Source: an uncultured Capnocytophaga sp. (GTDB lineage Bacteria; Bacteroidota; Bacteroidia; Flavobacteriales; Flavobacteriaceae). Taken from it: DNA of 14,793 nucleotides. Positions 1-6,779 of the stretch are shown here, one piece after another; the first letter of the stretch is position 1; each line of letters begins with the position of its first letter. The position numbers and the translations under genes are program-made. Location of the stretch: positions 1-14,793 of the forward strand of contig CAJZFM010000022.1 in assembly GCA_915070235.1 (NCBI GenBank). The letters are read 5' to 3'. The notes beneath the pieces are model-generated. The model searched no databases and had not been told where the DNA came from. It saw nothing but the letters and a program-made list of their open reading frames with translations.

Positions 1-253
1 TGCTGGCCCTGCAGCTGGAGCTGGAGAAGCTGCTGCTGAAAAAACTGAATTTGATGTAATCCTCAAAAATGCAGGAGCTAACAAATTGGCAGTAGTGAAA
101 TTAGTAAAAGACCTTACTGGTCTTGGACTAAAAGAAGCTAAAGAAGTAGTAGATGGTGCTCCTTCTAAAGTGAAAGAAGGTCTTTCTAAAGCTGACGCTG
201 AAAACCTTAAGAAATCATTAGAAGAAGCTGGTGCAGAAGTAGAATTAAAATAA
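1..253 (+). CDS. rplL: Ribosomal protein L7/L12, C-terminal part (5' end outside window)
   Basis: The reading frame enters at base 2 and ends at the TAA at 251-253. It encodes the Ala/Gly-rich hinge followed by the whole L7/L12 C-terminal domain, recognisable from EFDVIL, the [16 protein letters not shown] stretch, and the [10 protein letters not shown] and [11 protein letters not shown] ends. L7/L12 forms the flexible stalk of the large ribosomal subunit and recruits translation factors. The N-terminal dimerisation domain lies upstream of the window. A strong terminator follows within 30 nt, and the next genes are unrelated. In most bacteria rpoB and rpoC follow rplL, so the absence of rpoB here is unusual. 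Identity is close to certain. Confidence 0.97.
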   Translation, partial: AGPAAGAGEAAAEKTEFDVILKNAGANKLAVVKLVKDLTGLGLKEAKEVVDGAPSKVKEGLSKADAENLKKSLEEAGAEVELK

Positions 254-282
254 TTCTTTTCTTAGTTTTTACAATACGAAAG

Positions 283-311
283 TCTCTTCCCCCATGGGGA
301 AGAGATTTTTT
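283..311 (+). terminator. Intrinsic terminator of the rplL transcript
   Basis: A perfect 10-bp stem (TCTCTTCCCC at 283-292, GGGGAAGAGA at 296-305) closes a 3-nt loop and is followed by six T at 306-311. It lies 29 nt after the rplL stop. The T-run overlaps the stop codon of the convergent lipoprotein gene, so the hairpin may also protect that transcript's 3' end, although the minus-strand side lacks a T-run. Confidence 0.92.
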
Positions 312-729
312 ATTGGTAGGCTTTCCACATTTGGAGCAGGCGCTTCTCGAATTGCTTAGGGTCAGTAACTACCTCTGGCTTTCCTTTGTCATGGTAGAGA
401 ACCAAAGCGGCTATAGTGGGGAGCTGCTCTATGTCAATTACCCAAGATTTCTCTCCATCTATCCGTACGACACCACCCCGTACGGTAATGCCACAAATAC
501 AACGCTCAGAAGCTGGAGGAAGCGATGCCGAGATTCGTGCCTTGGCGTTCTTGTAATCAGGGTTTGTTTCTGCTTGCCTGTAGTAGTCACCATGCTCTAC
601 AAAGACTACCAACCTATGCGGTTGCTTGACATGGAGACTGGTATGAAGCTGCATATCGGCAGGAATTTCAATGAACAAAAGAGGCTTACAACCGACCAAG
701 AGTAAGGATAAAAGCAATAACTTTCTCAT
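310..729 (-). CDS. Small predicted lipoprotein, function unknown
   Basis: This 139-residue protein starts with a short positive N-terminus (MRK), a leucine-rich hydrophobic stretch, and a lipobox LVGC with Cys14 as the likely lipidated residue. These features suggest export and membrane anchoring. I do not recognise the mature domain. It contains an Arg/Gly/Val-rich central part with two close cysteines (CIC, about residues 77-79) and a Lys-rich C-terminus. Residues after Cys14 (KPLLF) do not contain the acidic cluster of the surface-export signal described in Capnocytophaga, so a periplasmic face is more likely; this is inference. The gene is divergent from panD and convergent with rplL. A minus-strand box TATATTTG (756-763) gives a likely promoter. 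The opposite-strand open frame at 313-705 lacks any such logic and was rejected. Confidence 0.75.
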   Translation of the reverse strand: MRKLLLLSLLLVGCKPLLFIEIPADMQLHTSLHVKQPHRLVVFVEHGDYYRQAETNPDYKNAKARISASLPPASERCICGITVRGGVVRIDGEKSWVIDIEQLPTIAALVLYHDKGKPEVVTDPKQFEKRLLQMWKAYQ

Positions 730-755
730 AACAGTATTCTATAAAGGTTCTGAGG

Positions 756-763
756 CAAATATA
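756..763 (-). promoter_or_regulatory. Bacteroidota -7 box for the lipoprotein gene
   Basis: On the minus strand this reads TATATTTG, matching the Bacteroidota TAnnTTTG -7 consensus. It is 26 nt upstream of the ATG at 729. No clear TTTG is seen at the -33 distance. Confidence 0.5.
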
Positions 764-807
764 CAAAAAAAGAGAAGAAAAAAGCCCATAGTTGTTCAAT
801 ATTTTTT

Positions 808-815
808 TACCTTTG
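808..815 (+). promoter_or_regulatory. -7 box of panD, nearly leaderless
   Basis: TACCTTTG matches TAnnTTTG. Only five bases separate the box from the panD ATG at 821, so transcription would begin at or within a base or two of the start codon. No clear -33 TTTG is seen. It is divergent from the lipoprotein promoter about 45 nt away. Confidence 0.6.
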
Positions 816-820
816 TCCCT

Positions 821-1189
821 ATGAAAATAGAAGTATTAAAATCAAAAATCCACCGCGTAAAAGTAACAGGGGCGGACTTGGATTATATAGGGAGCATCAC
901 TATAGATGAAGCCCTTTTGGAGGCGGCCAACCTTATTGTAGGGGAAAAAGTCTCTATTGTAAATGTCAATAATGGAGAGCGCTTCGAGACCTATATCATT
1001 CGTGGCGAACGTAACTCAGGTACTATTACGCTCAATGGCCCTGCTGCCCGCAAGGTGCAAAAAGGCGATATAGTGATTATCATCTCCTATGCCCTGATGG
1101 ACTTCGAGGAGGCTAAGACCTTCCAACCCACTGTCATCTTCCCTGATGAGAGAACCAATCGGCTAATGAATAATGCCAATAATGATTAA
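821..1189 (+). CDS. panD: Aspartate 1-decarboxylase proenzyme
   Basis: PanD converts L-aspartate to beta-alanine for pantothenate and coenzyme A synthesis. The 122-residue protein starts [20 protein letters not shown], and Gly24-Ser25 in YIGSI is the self-cleavage site that yields the pyruvoyl cofactor. Also typical are [22 protein letters not shown] and [17 protein letters not shown]. The start at 821 is chosen because it puts the cleavage site at residues 24/25 as in E. coli PanD; the frame is open upstream but without a matching sequence. The last residues (MNNANND) extend past the usual end FPDE-TN-L and are encoded by an intergenic repeat that supplies the stop codon. The gene stands alone; panB and panC are not in the window. 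Confidence 0.97.
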   Translation: MKIEVLKSKIHRVKVTGADLDYIGSITIDEALLEAANLIVGEKVSIVNVNNGERFETYIIRGERNSGTITLNGPAARKVQKGDIVIIISYALMDFEEAKTFQPTVIFPDERTNRLMNNANND

Positions 1190-1218
1190 TTTTCTAACTC
1201 ATTAGCTATTAATCATTA
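1164..1218. repeat. Heptamer-type repeat forming a hairpin at the panD 3' end
   Basis: A perfect 11-bp inverted repeat, TAATGATTAAT at 1180-1190 and ATTAATCATTA at 1208-1218, straddles the panD stop codon (1187-1189). The surrounding sequence is closely similar to 7010-7075 upstream of the copZ-like gene: both contain AATGCCAATAATGATTAAT, then CTAACTCATTA, then TTAATCATTA. The units follow the heptamer TTAATCA or its complement. No T-run follows on the plus strand, so this is not a classical terminator. Confidence 0.8.
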
Positions 1219-1235
1219 AAAAAGTGAAATAAAAA

Positions 1236-1266
1236 TTTGTTTATTCAGATTTTTTCTATATCTTTG
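1236..1266 (+). promoter_or_regulatory. Canonical Bacteroidota promoter of the TerB-like gene
   Basis: TTTG at 1236-1239 (-33) is followed after exactly 19 bases by TATCTTTG at 1259-1266 (-7, TAnnTTTG). The predicted start is near 1270, giving a leader of about 22 nt before the ATG at 1292. This is the best promoter in the window. Confidence 0.85.
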
Positions 1267-1291
1267 CCCAGTATTTTAAAATAAAAGTTTT

Positions 1292-1735
1292 ATGAGTTTA
1301 TTCGGAAAAATCTTCCAGGCTGTAACTGAGGAGGTGAAACTAAACGAACAAGAATCCTTCGCAGGGATTGCCCTTGCCATGGCAGGTGCTGATGGTAATG
1401 TAGGACGTGGAGAATGGGACGAGATTGTTAATTACATGAACCGTCTTAGCCTCTATGATAACTATTCAGGAGCAGCTTTTGATAAGCTATTTGACAAGCT
1501 CTTCCGCATTCTTAAAAAAGAAGGCCCAGGTAGCTTAGTAGAGAAATCAGTAGCAGCACTTCCTTCTGATCTTCGCTTGACTGCTTTCGCTTGTGCAGTA
1601 GATATTGCTACTTCCGACGGAGTACTTGAAGAAGAAGAAAAGGACATGATCAACCAATTGGCTGAATTGCTTACTGTACCAGAAAAAACCGCAATTTCTA
1701 TTATTGAAGTAATGCTCATAAAGAATAAGGTTTAA
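1292..1735 (+). CDS. TerB-like (tellurite resistance family) protein
   Basis: The 147-residue, acidic, all-helical protein resembles the TerB domain family. It shows two copies of the acidic turn typical of the fold: AMAGADGNVGRGEWDEI near residue 30 and DIATSDGVLEEEEKDMI near residue 103, each an Asp-rich loop before a Glu-rich helix. Such loops are thought to bind metal ions. It has no signal peptide, so it should be cytoplasmic. None of the usual ter partners (TerC, TerD, TerZ) are nearby, so a role in tellurite resistance cannot be claimed; stand-alone TerB-like proteins are common in Bacteroidota and mostly uncharacterised. It has its own promoter and terminator and forms a single-gene unit. 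Confidence 0.82.
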   Translation: MSLFGKIFQAVTEEVKLNEQESFAGIALAMAGADGNVGRGEWDEIVNYMNRLSLYDNYSGAAFDKLFDKLFRILKKEGPGSLVEKSVAALPSDLRLTAFACAVDIATSDGVLEEEEKDMINQLAELLTVPEKTAISIIEVMLIKNKV

Positions 1736-1754
1736 TCTAAATGACAAACGATTA

Positions 1755-1790
1755 AATGACCAATGACGAATCGTCATTGGTCATTTTTTT
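1755..1790 (+). terminator. Terminator of the TerB-like gene, built from heptamers
   Basis: AATGACCAATGACGA (1755-1769) is a perfect inverted repeat of 1771-1785, giving up to 15 bp around one base, followed by T at 1784-1790. It lies 19 nt after the stop. The arms contain TGACCAA and TGACGAA, variants of the TGAYTAA heptamer found elsewhere in the window. Confidence 0.88.
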
Positions 1791-1793
1791 GTT

Positions 1794-1838
1794 TTAGTGG
1801 TTAGTGATTAGTCACTTGTCATTAGTCGTTAGTCACTA
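1794..1838. repeat. Heptanucleotide array (TTAGTCA)n ending in the SNF2 stop codon
   Basis: Six heptamers in phase run from 1794 to 1835: TTAGTGG and TTAGTGA, then TTAGTCA and CTTGTCA, then TTAGTCG and TTAGTCA. The next three bases, CTA, are the complement of the TAG stop of the SNF2 gene. The same units recur at 9737-9793 and 11646-11690. Confidence 0.85.
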
Positions 1839-4700
1839 TTGCAGGAGTTCTTCTAAGTGTTCTAAAGCCTCGTTCTTCAGGTTATCTTCTTCTATGAGGT
1901 GTTCGGAGAGTTCTTTTTTGCTCTGCTGGAGGTGTATGATCTTCTCCTCAAGGGTGTTGCGACTGACAAAGCGAATGACATTGACCTTGTGCTGTTGTCC
2001 CATACGGTGAGCGCGCCCTATAGCCTGCCGCTCAGAGAAGGGATTCCACCAAGGGTCAAGCAAGAGTACATACGAGGCTGCGGTAAGGTTTAGCCCTACT
2101 TCTCCTGCCTTGAGTGAGATAAAGAAAAAGGATACGTCTTGATTGTTCTGGAACTGCTCTACTGCCCGCTGGCGACCTTCTAAGGAAGTGGCTCCAGTGA
2201 GCGAAACGCACTTAAATTTCTCCTTTTGGCACCAATCTTCATAAATGGCTAAGTGGGAAACAAAACTGCTAAAAACAAGTGCTTTCTGTCCTGCACGCCA
2301 TAGTTGTTCTAAGTGGCTGGTTACCTCTTCGTATTTGCCTGAAGGGATCTCGCTTTGTGGATCTACCAGACGAGGATGGTTGCTGATCTGTCGCAGCTTG
2401 GTGAGCATATTAAGCGTGTTGAGCTTCACAGCAGCAGGATCAGCGTCGGTGTCAATATGCAATAGCTGGTTGCGCACCTTGGATTTCTCCTGTTCATACC
2501 ACTTCTCTTGAGCCTCGCTCATGGGGCAATAGGCAATTTGTTCCTCCATATCGGGTAGGTCTTGTAGTACTTGCTGCTTGGTACGCCTAAGCAGGAAGGG
2601 GCTGATGATACCTTTGAGTTCTTCCAAGGCAATAGGGTTGTGCTTCTTCTCTATCTCGGTGCGGAAATACTTGTTGAATTGGCTATAGCTACCCAAGATA
2701 TTGGGGTTGATGAACTGCATCTGTGCCCATAGGTCAGATAGCGAGTTTTCAATAGGGGTACCACTGAGGGAGATCTTGTGTTCGGCCTTGAGCGTGCTGA
2801 TGGTCTTGAATATTTTGGAATTGTTGTTCTTGATACGTTGGCTCTCGTCCAGAATGATATAGCGAAAGCTATAACGCTCCAGTAGCTTGGCGTCTCTCAG
2901 GACAATGGGGTAGCTACTGAGCACAATATCGTAGTTGGAGAGTCGGAGTGCCTTGTTCTTCCTGTCTAAGCCTACATACTGGGTACAAGACAGATGAGGG
3001 GCAAAGCGCTTGATTTCCTCATACCAGTTGAACAGCAAGGAGGAAGGCATGATAATGAGGCACTTGAGGGCTTCCTTTTGTGGCTTGCCAAGGTCAAAGA
3101 TAGAGGTAGGGAAAGGGTTTTCCTTCTCAGGCAAGCTATCATGTATATGTACCAAAAGGGCAAGGGTCTGTAGGGTCTTACCCAGCCCCATATCGTCAGC
3201 AAGGCAGGCGCCTAAACCATTGTAATGATGCTGTAAGAGCCATTGGACACCTTCCCTTTGGTAAGGTCGTAGTGTAGCTCTGAGATTGGGGGAGGGACTA
3301 TACTGGACTTCTGTCATGGGAGCTGTAGGGCGGAATTCAGGCAGCTCTTCCAAGAGGGTATAATTGCTCTTGGGTAGCTGTACTTTATGATCTACCACAC
3401 GGGCGAACTTACTGATTTTCTCATATTTGGCAAACCACTCTTTGGGGATAACAAACAGCGTGCCGTCGGGTAAGGGATAGAGGGGATTATGCTCCCGTAG
3501 GTTCTTGATAAGCTGTGAAAAATGTATTTGGTGCGTTCCTTGGGTAAGGGTCATATGCAGGTCAAACCAATCATTGGCCTCGGTAGTTTCTCCAAAGCTA
3601 AGAGAGAAAGGGGCTGTATTGACTTTCTGCCCGTTGATCTCAAGCTCAGAGAGGACAAAGCCTTGGTTTTCAAGCATTTCTCTATGCTTAAGTAGAAGAA
3701 AATAAGAGGTAAAGGGGTAGGGGTCTTTCACGAAGAAATTACCTCCTTCTTGGGCAAAACCAAGGGCTTCCAAACATTGGCCTCGCTCAGCCTCCTCAAC
3801 GGGGTTGCGCTTGTAGTGTTCTATCTGGATAGCACCATTGGGCAAGACCTCCAAGTGGGATTGCTGGCTTCGGCTTTGATTGCTATGGAAGACAACTCCA
3901 TCGTAGTCAAAAGACAAATAGAGCTTGTACGTATTGGCCATGAAGTCATGCACCCACCTGATTTGGGTAGAGACTAAGTGGTGCTTTTGGATCATATCAA
4001 AGCCTATGGTACTGATATCCACCTTTTTGATTATCTCCTTAAGGAACTTGTTGAAGTATTCGGGTATGGTACTCTCAGGGATAGTAACAGTCGTCTTGTC
4101 CAAAAATGGCTTGAGGTTCAGTGCTTTGATATGTTCTATCTGTACCAAGGTTTTATCCATGACAATCCAAGGCCCCTCGTGGCTCAGTAGTGTAATAGCA
4201 TGCTCAGAAGGGAGAGTCTTTCCTTTGTCCAAGAGGAAAAGGCGGTAAGCAATACCTGTAGGGATTTTCTCAAACTCCAGAAGGGGAGTAAGTACCCTAT
4301 CCGAGCACATGAGCAGTTGCCGATCCAGTGGCTGCTCCTTTTGGCAGTTTGCCACAAGCCACAACTTATGCTGGGCAATCAGGGAGAGCAGTGCATTGGC
4401 CTTGCTCTCTATCTGTTGCTGGATATACTTCTTCTTGGCCTTGTCCTTATAATGCTCAAAGAGCGAGTGTTTCCGATCGGTATACTTTTCCAATAAGAGC
4501 AGAGGGTCAAGGCTATGGGATAGCACCAAGGCCTCTTTCTCTACCGCAGAGAGTTCTATAGGGCTGTTCTTGAGCACCTCCTCGGTGGCCTTTCGCAGCA
4601 GGTACCAACAACCATTCCGCTGTTCAGCCACAAAGGCATGCGGAAGGAAAAGTTGGAAATCAGCATCGTAAGAAAAATTAAAGAAGAGGTGCACAGCCAT
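1836..4700 (-). CDS. SNF2-family DNA-dependent ATPase/helicase
   Basis: This 954-residue protein has a long N-terminal region (about 1-460) without a domain I can name, then the two-lobed SNF2 motor. Visible motifs are RPYQREGVQWL (478-488), the Walker A loop DMGLGKT (503-509), motif II DESQ (618-621), SGTPIENSLSDLW (646-658), KAGEVGLNLTAA (864-875), DPWWNP (882-887) and RQAIGRAHRMGQ (891-902). All catalytic motifs are intact. SNF2 ATPases translocate on double-stranded DNA and remodel protein-DNA complexes; the target of the bacterial ones is mostly unknown, with roles proposed in transcription or repair. The ATG lies 3 nt after the aroG stop, so the two genes should be cotranscribed. No methylase or nuclease partner is present, so this is not evidently a defence gene. 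The stop codon is provided by a heptamer repeat. Confidence 0.93.
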   Translation of the reverse strand: MAVHLFFNFSYDADFQLFLPHAFVAEQRNGCWYLLRKATEEVLKNSPIELSAVEKEALVLSHSLDPLLLLEKYTDRKHSLFEHYKDKAKKKYIQQQIESKANALLSLIAQHKLWLVANCQKEQPLDRQLLMCSDRVLTPLLEFEKIPTGIAYRLFLLDKGKTLPSEHAITLLSHEGPWIVMDKTLVQIEHIKALNLKPFLDKTTVTIPESTIPEYFNKFLKEIIKKVDISTIGFDMIQKHHLVSTQIRWVHDFMANTYKLYLSFDYDGVVFHSNQSRSQQSHLEVLPNGAIQIEHYKRNPVEEAERGQCLEALGFAQEGGNFFVKDPYPFTSYFLLLKHREMLENQGFVLSELEINGQKVNTAPFSLSFGETTEANDWFDLHMTLTQGTHQIHFSQLIKNLREHNPLYPLPDGTLFVIPKEWFAKYEKISKFARVVDHKVQLPKSNYTLLEELPEFRPTAPMTEVQYSPSPNLRATLRPYQREGVQWLLQHHYNGLGACLADDMGLGKTLQTLALLVHIHDSLPEKENPFPTSIFDLGKPQKEALKCLIIMPSSLLFNWYEEIKRFAPHLSCTQYVGLDRKNKALRLSNYDIVLSSYPIVLRDAKLLERYSFRYIILDESQRIKNNNSKIFKTISTLKAEHKISLSGTPIENSLSDLWAQMQFINPNILGSYSQFNKYFRTEIEKKHNPIALEELKGIISPFLLRRTKQQVLQDLPDMEEQIAYCPMSEAQEKWYEQEKSKVRNQLLHIDTDADPAAVKLNTLNMLTKLRQISNHPRLVDPQSEIPSGKYEEVTSHLEQLWRAGQKALVFSSFVSHLAIYEDWCQKEKFKCVSLTGATSLEGRQRAVEQFQNNQDVSFFFISLKAGEVGLNLTAASYVLLLDPWWNPFSERQAIGRAHRMGQQHKVNVIRFVSRNTLEEKIIHLQQSKKELSEHLIEEDNLKNEALEHLEELLQ

Positions 4701-4703
4701 GGA

Positions 4704-5789
4704 TTATTTGCCTTTGACGATTTTTTCCTGTCGGTTGATGGATTCTTGGTGTATAGCTTTGAAGATTTTTATCACAAATTCCTCACTAAGGTTATATTTT
4801 TCCCCCTCAAGAATCATTTTGCCAAGGATTTCATGCCAACGGTTGTTTTGTAGGATAGCCACATTGTTGGCTTTCTTGAGCTTACCAATTTCGTCGGAGA
4901 GGAGCATACGCTTTTTGAGTAGCTCCAAGAGTTCATCGTCCAGTATATCAATACGAGAGCGCAACGAACCGATTTGGGAAGCATAGTCACCCTCACCAAA
5001 GGAAGTCTGGCGGATACGCAGGTCGTTCATGATATCCACCAATCGCTCAGGGGTAACCTGTTGGGCGGCATCGCTCCAAGCCTCATCGGGGGTGCAGTGA
5101 GTCTCGATCATCAGTCCGTTGAAGTTCAGATCCAGTGCCGTCTGTGACACATCAAAAATCAGTTCGCGCTTGCCCGTGATATGCGAGGGATCACAGATAA
5201 GGGGCAGGTCAGGGAACTTATTTTGCAATTCTATGACCAACTGCCACTCAGGGATATTGCGATACTGGGTCTTCTCATAGGTAGAGAAGCCGCGGTGAAT
5301 GACTCCTAAGTTTTTGATATCTGCCCTAAGTAAGCGCTCTATGGCACCTATCCATAGGGAGAGGTCGGGATTTACAGGGTTCTTGACCAAGATGACCTTA
5401 TCAGTACCCTTAAGCTCGTCGGCAATTTCCTGTACGATAAAGGGGCTCACGGTAGAGCGGGCACCGATCCAGAGCAGGTCAATATCGTGCTCCAAGGCCA
5501 GTTTCACATGGTCTTTGTTAGCCACTTCAGTAGCGGTTTTCAGGCCTGTTTCTTTCTTAACGCGTTCGAGCCATTTGAGACCCAAGGCACCTACGCCCTC
5601 GAACATACCAGGGCGGGTACGTGGTTTCCAAATGCCTGCACGGTAGTAAGTAACGTCGGTATCTTTGAGCGCATGGGCGATTTTAAGGACTTGTTCTTCA
5701 GTCTCGGCACTACAAGGGCCAGCAATCACCACAGGGTGAGAGAGGTGTAGGTCATCGAGCCATTTTCGGTTTGCTTTGGTTATTTCCAT
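4704..5789 (-). CDS. aroG: Bifunctional DAHP synthase / chorismate mutase
   Basis: The 361-residue protein joins a type I-beta 3-deoxy-D-arabino-heptulosonate 7-phosphate synthase (about 1-262) to an AroQ-type chorismate mutase (about 272-361). The first catalyses entry into the shikimate pathway from phosphoenolpyruvate and erythrose 4-phosphate; the second converts chorismate to prephenate. Metal ligands are visible: Cys26 in AGPCSAE, His203 in DPSHITG, Glu229 in MIETH and Asp235 in TPDEAWSD. KPRTRPGMFEG (55-65) and LVKNPVNPD (134-142) are substrate-site motifs. The mutase part shows LRSRIDILDDELLELL (276-291) and IGKLKK (301-306). The same domain order is known in Porphyromonas gingivalis, where the mutase domain gives feedback control by prephenate; the same control here is inference. 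It is the first gene of a unit with the SNF2 helicase. No TAnnTTTG box is evident upstream. Confidence 0.96.
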   Translation of the reverse strand: MEITKANRKWLDDLHLSHPVVIAGPCSAETEEQVLKIAHALKDTDVTYYRAGIWKPRTRPGMFEGVGALGLKWLERVKKETGLKTATEVANKDHVKLALEHDIDLLWIGARSTVSPFIVQEIADELKGTDKVILVKNPVNPDLSLWIGAIERLLRADIKNLGVIHRGFSTYEKTQYRNIPEWQLVIELQNKFPDLPLICDPSHITGKRELIFDVSQTALDLNFNGLMIETHCTPDEAWSDAAQQVTPERLVDIMNDLRIRQTSFGEGDYASQIGSLRSRIDILDDELLELLKKRMLLSDEIGKLKKANNVAILQNNRWHEILGKMILEGEKYNLSEEFVIKIFKAIHQESINRQEKIVKGK

Positions 5790-5819
5790 TGTGTTAGGGT
5801 TTTAGGGTTTAGGTGTTAG

Positions 5820-5928
5820 AAAAATTGCTTATTTTCTCTCAAAAATTGCTTATTGATATTTTTGGATTGATAATCAATAAGTTATAATTAAAATTTTGCC
5901 TTGCTTATGAGGGGGTAAAAATTGCTTA
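5820..5928. repeat. Three direct copies of AAAAATTGCTTA with a palindrome between
   Basis: Identical 12-mers start at 5820, 5841 and 5917. A fourth weaker match, TTGCTTA, lies near 5901. Between copies two and three is ATTGAT-A-ATCAAT (5866-5878), whose right half can also pair with CTTATTGAT at 5849-5857. The location upstream of aroG could mean operator sites, or repeat debris of the adjacent REP element. Confidence 0.6.
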
Positions 5929-5938
5929 ATTATTCTTT

Positions 5939-6066
5939 GTGTGGGCGAATGGCAATTCGCCCACACGACATGCGTCGGCCATGCGTTATATATGTGTTTG
6001 CAAATGTTCATGGGTGTGCTGTAGGGGCAAAGTCTGCGATAGCAGAGTATGTGAGGCAATTCGCCC
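5939..6066 (+). repeat. REP-bearing element, left copy, with one disrupted REP
   Basis: It begins with hairpin GGGCGAATGGCAATTCGCCC (5943-5962), whose stem extends to 12 bp with GTGT/ACAC flanks and has a 4-nt loop. It continues with ACGACATGCGT, then TATATATGTGT, then CATGGGTGTGCTGTAGGGGC ending at 6028. The right-hand REP is broken: after GTAGGGGC comes a 27-nt foreign stretch holding a small hairpin (TCTGC-GATA-GCAGA, 6033-6046), then GCAATTCGCCC (6056-6066). The copy at 6780-6889 has the same order and orientation. Confidence 0.85.
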
Positions 6067-6126
6067 TATTTCAATTTTTCTTTATTTCGATTCGTTTTTT
6101 AACATTCTTTCATACAATATGTATTA

Positions 6127-6690
6127 TCAATTATTGAACATGTCTTCATCCCAGCGTAGTGGATTGGTGTTTATATAATTGGCAATACGCTCATGATCTT
6201 CATAATTTCTTATAATGTGTTCGTGATAATTTCGCTGCCATATCTGTGGTAAATGGTTGATAATCCATTCTTCTATGGGCGAACTGTCATTCTCTTCTAC
6301 AGTGGATATGAGAGCCTTTATCCTTTTTATGGTAGCAATCTTAAATCCTCTTACGATAGCGCCTATTGATTTCTTTGGAGAAACAAAATCGCCTACCTGC
6401 TCTTCATTATTCTTATTGTAGGTAATTTCTATGATACCATGTAAATGATTAGGCATTATGACATAATCATGAAGGGCAATATTATCACGAATATTGGGGG
6501 TGTTCTCCCATTCATTAGCTACTATATGACCTATGACATTCAGTATCATATTACCATCAGAAATAGTTCCAAATATACATTCTTTATCTTTTACGCATAT
6601 AGTTAAAAAGTACATGCCTTTCTGTGAATAATCATATCCTTGTAGGCGAATCGATCTACGATGGTATTTGTTTATTTCATAGTTATTCAT
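6127..6690 (-). CDS. REP-associated tyrosine transposase (RAYT / TnpA-REP, Y1 HUH family)
   Basis: The 187-residue protein belongs to the Y1 transposase family of single-strand HUH endonucleases. It has the N-terminal IRLQGYDYSQKGMYFLTICV block typical of the REP-associated branch, the HUH motif His82-Leu-His84 in YVIMPNHLHGIIEI, and the likely nucleophile Tyr155 in WQRNYHEHIIR, followed by the usual YINTNPLRW end. The protein appears intact. RAYTs cut and join single-stranded DNA at REP hairpins and are domesticated relatives of IS200/IS605 transposases; they are normally single-copy and do not mobilise themselves efficiently. Two direct copies of a REP-bearing element flank the gene, which supports the call. 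Its codons are clearly more AT-rich than those of aroG and copA, suggesting acquisition by transfer. No promoter was identified. Confidence 0.93.
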   Translation of the reverse strand: MNNYEINKYHRRSIRLQGYDYSQKGMYFLTICVKDKECIFGTISDGNMILNVIGHIVANEWENTPNIRDNIALHDYVIMPNHLHGIIEITYNKNNEEQVGDFVSPKKSIGAIVRGFKIATIKRIKALISTVEENDSSPIEEWIINHLPQIWQRNYHEHIIRNYEDHERIANYINTNPLRWDEDMFNN

Positions 6691-6720
6691 CTCTATAGTT
6701 GTTGATTATTATGGTTTAAA

Positions 6721-6779
6721 TGAATTGCTCCTTTGAGAGGGCGAAATGCTCCCTTGTGTGGGCGAAATGTCTCTTGTGT
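6721..6779 (+). repeat. Short tandem array of a 20/21-bp unit leading into the REP
   Basis: The unit begins GGGCGAAATG and ends TTGTGT. Two copies run at 6739-6759 and 6760-6779, and a degenerate one precedes them at about 6721-6738. The next repeat start is the REP hairpin itself (GGGCGAATTGCC), so the array appears to have grown from the REP edge. Confidence 0.7.

Larger units (their letters stand above)
5790..6126. other. Gene-free repeat region upstream of aroG
   Basis: These 337 bases hold no credible gene. From the aroG side they contain a TTAGG-type short-period repeat (5791-5818), three perfect copies of AAAAATTGCTTA (5820-5831, 5841-5852, 5917-5928), an odd palindrome ATTGAT-A-ATCAAT (5866-5878), and the left REP-bearing element (5939-6066). 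The aroG promoter must lie here or farther upstream, but I see no TAnnTTTG box on the minus strand. Confidence 0.7.

Noticed and set aside
313..705. 130-residue open frame on the plus strand
   Set aside because: It lies wholly opposite the lipoprotein gene, which has a lipobox, signal sequence and promoter. The plus-strand product has no recognisable pattern.
671..820. Upstream extension of the panD frame
   Set aside because: The extra 50 residues match nothing in the PanD family, precede the -7 box, and would shift the cleavage site away from residues 24/25.
1292..1735. Tellurite resistance or phage defence operon
   Set aside because: Only one TerB-like gene is present, with its own promoter and terminator; no other ter gene is nearby.
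1836..4700. Defence-system SNF2 helicase
   Set aside because: No nuclease, methylase or other defence partner lies next to it; it is tightly linked to aroG instead.
5791..5818. Telomere-like TTAGGG repeats
   Set aside because: Only a few degenerate units in the middle of a chromosome segment; they fit the short-period intergenic repeats seen at 10071-10120.
6127..6690. Complete IS200/IS605 insertion sequence
   Set aside because: The N-terminal block and the REP-flanked position fit RAYT. I see no tnpB and no typical left and right ends of an IS200 element.
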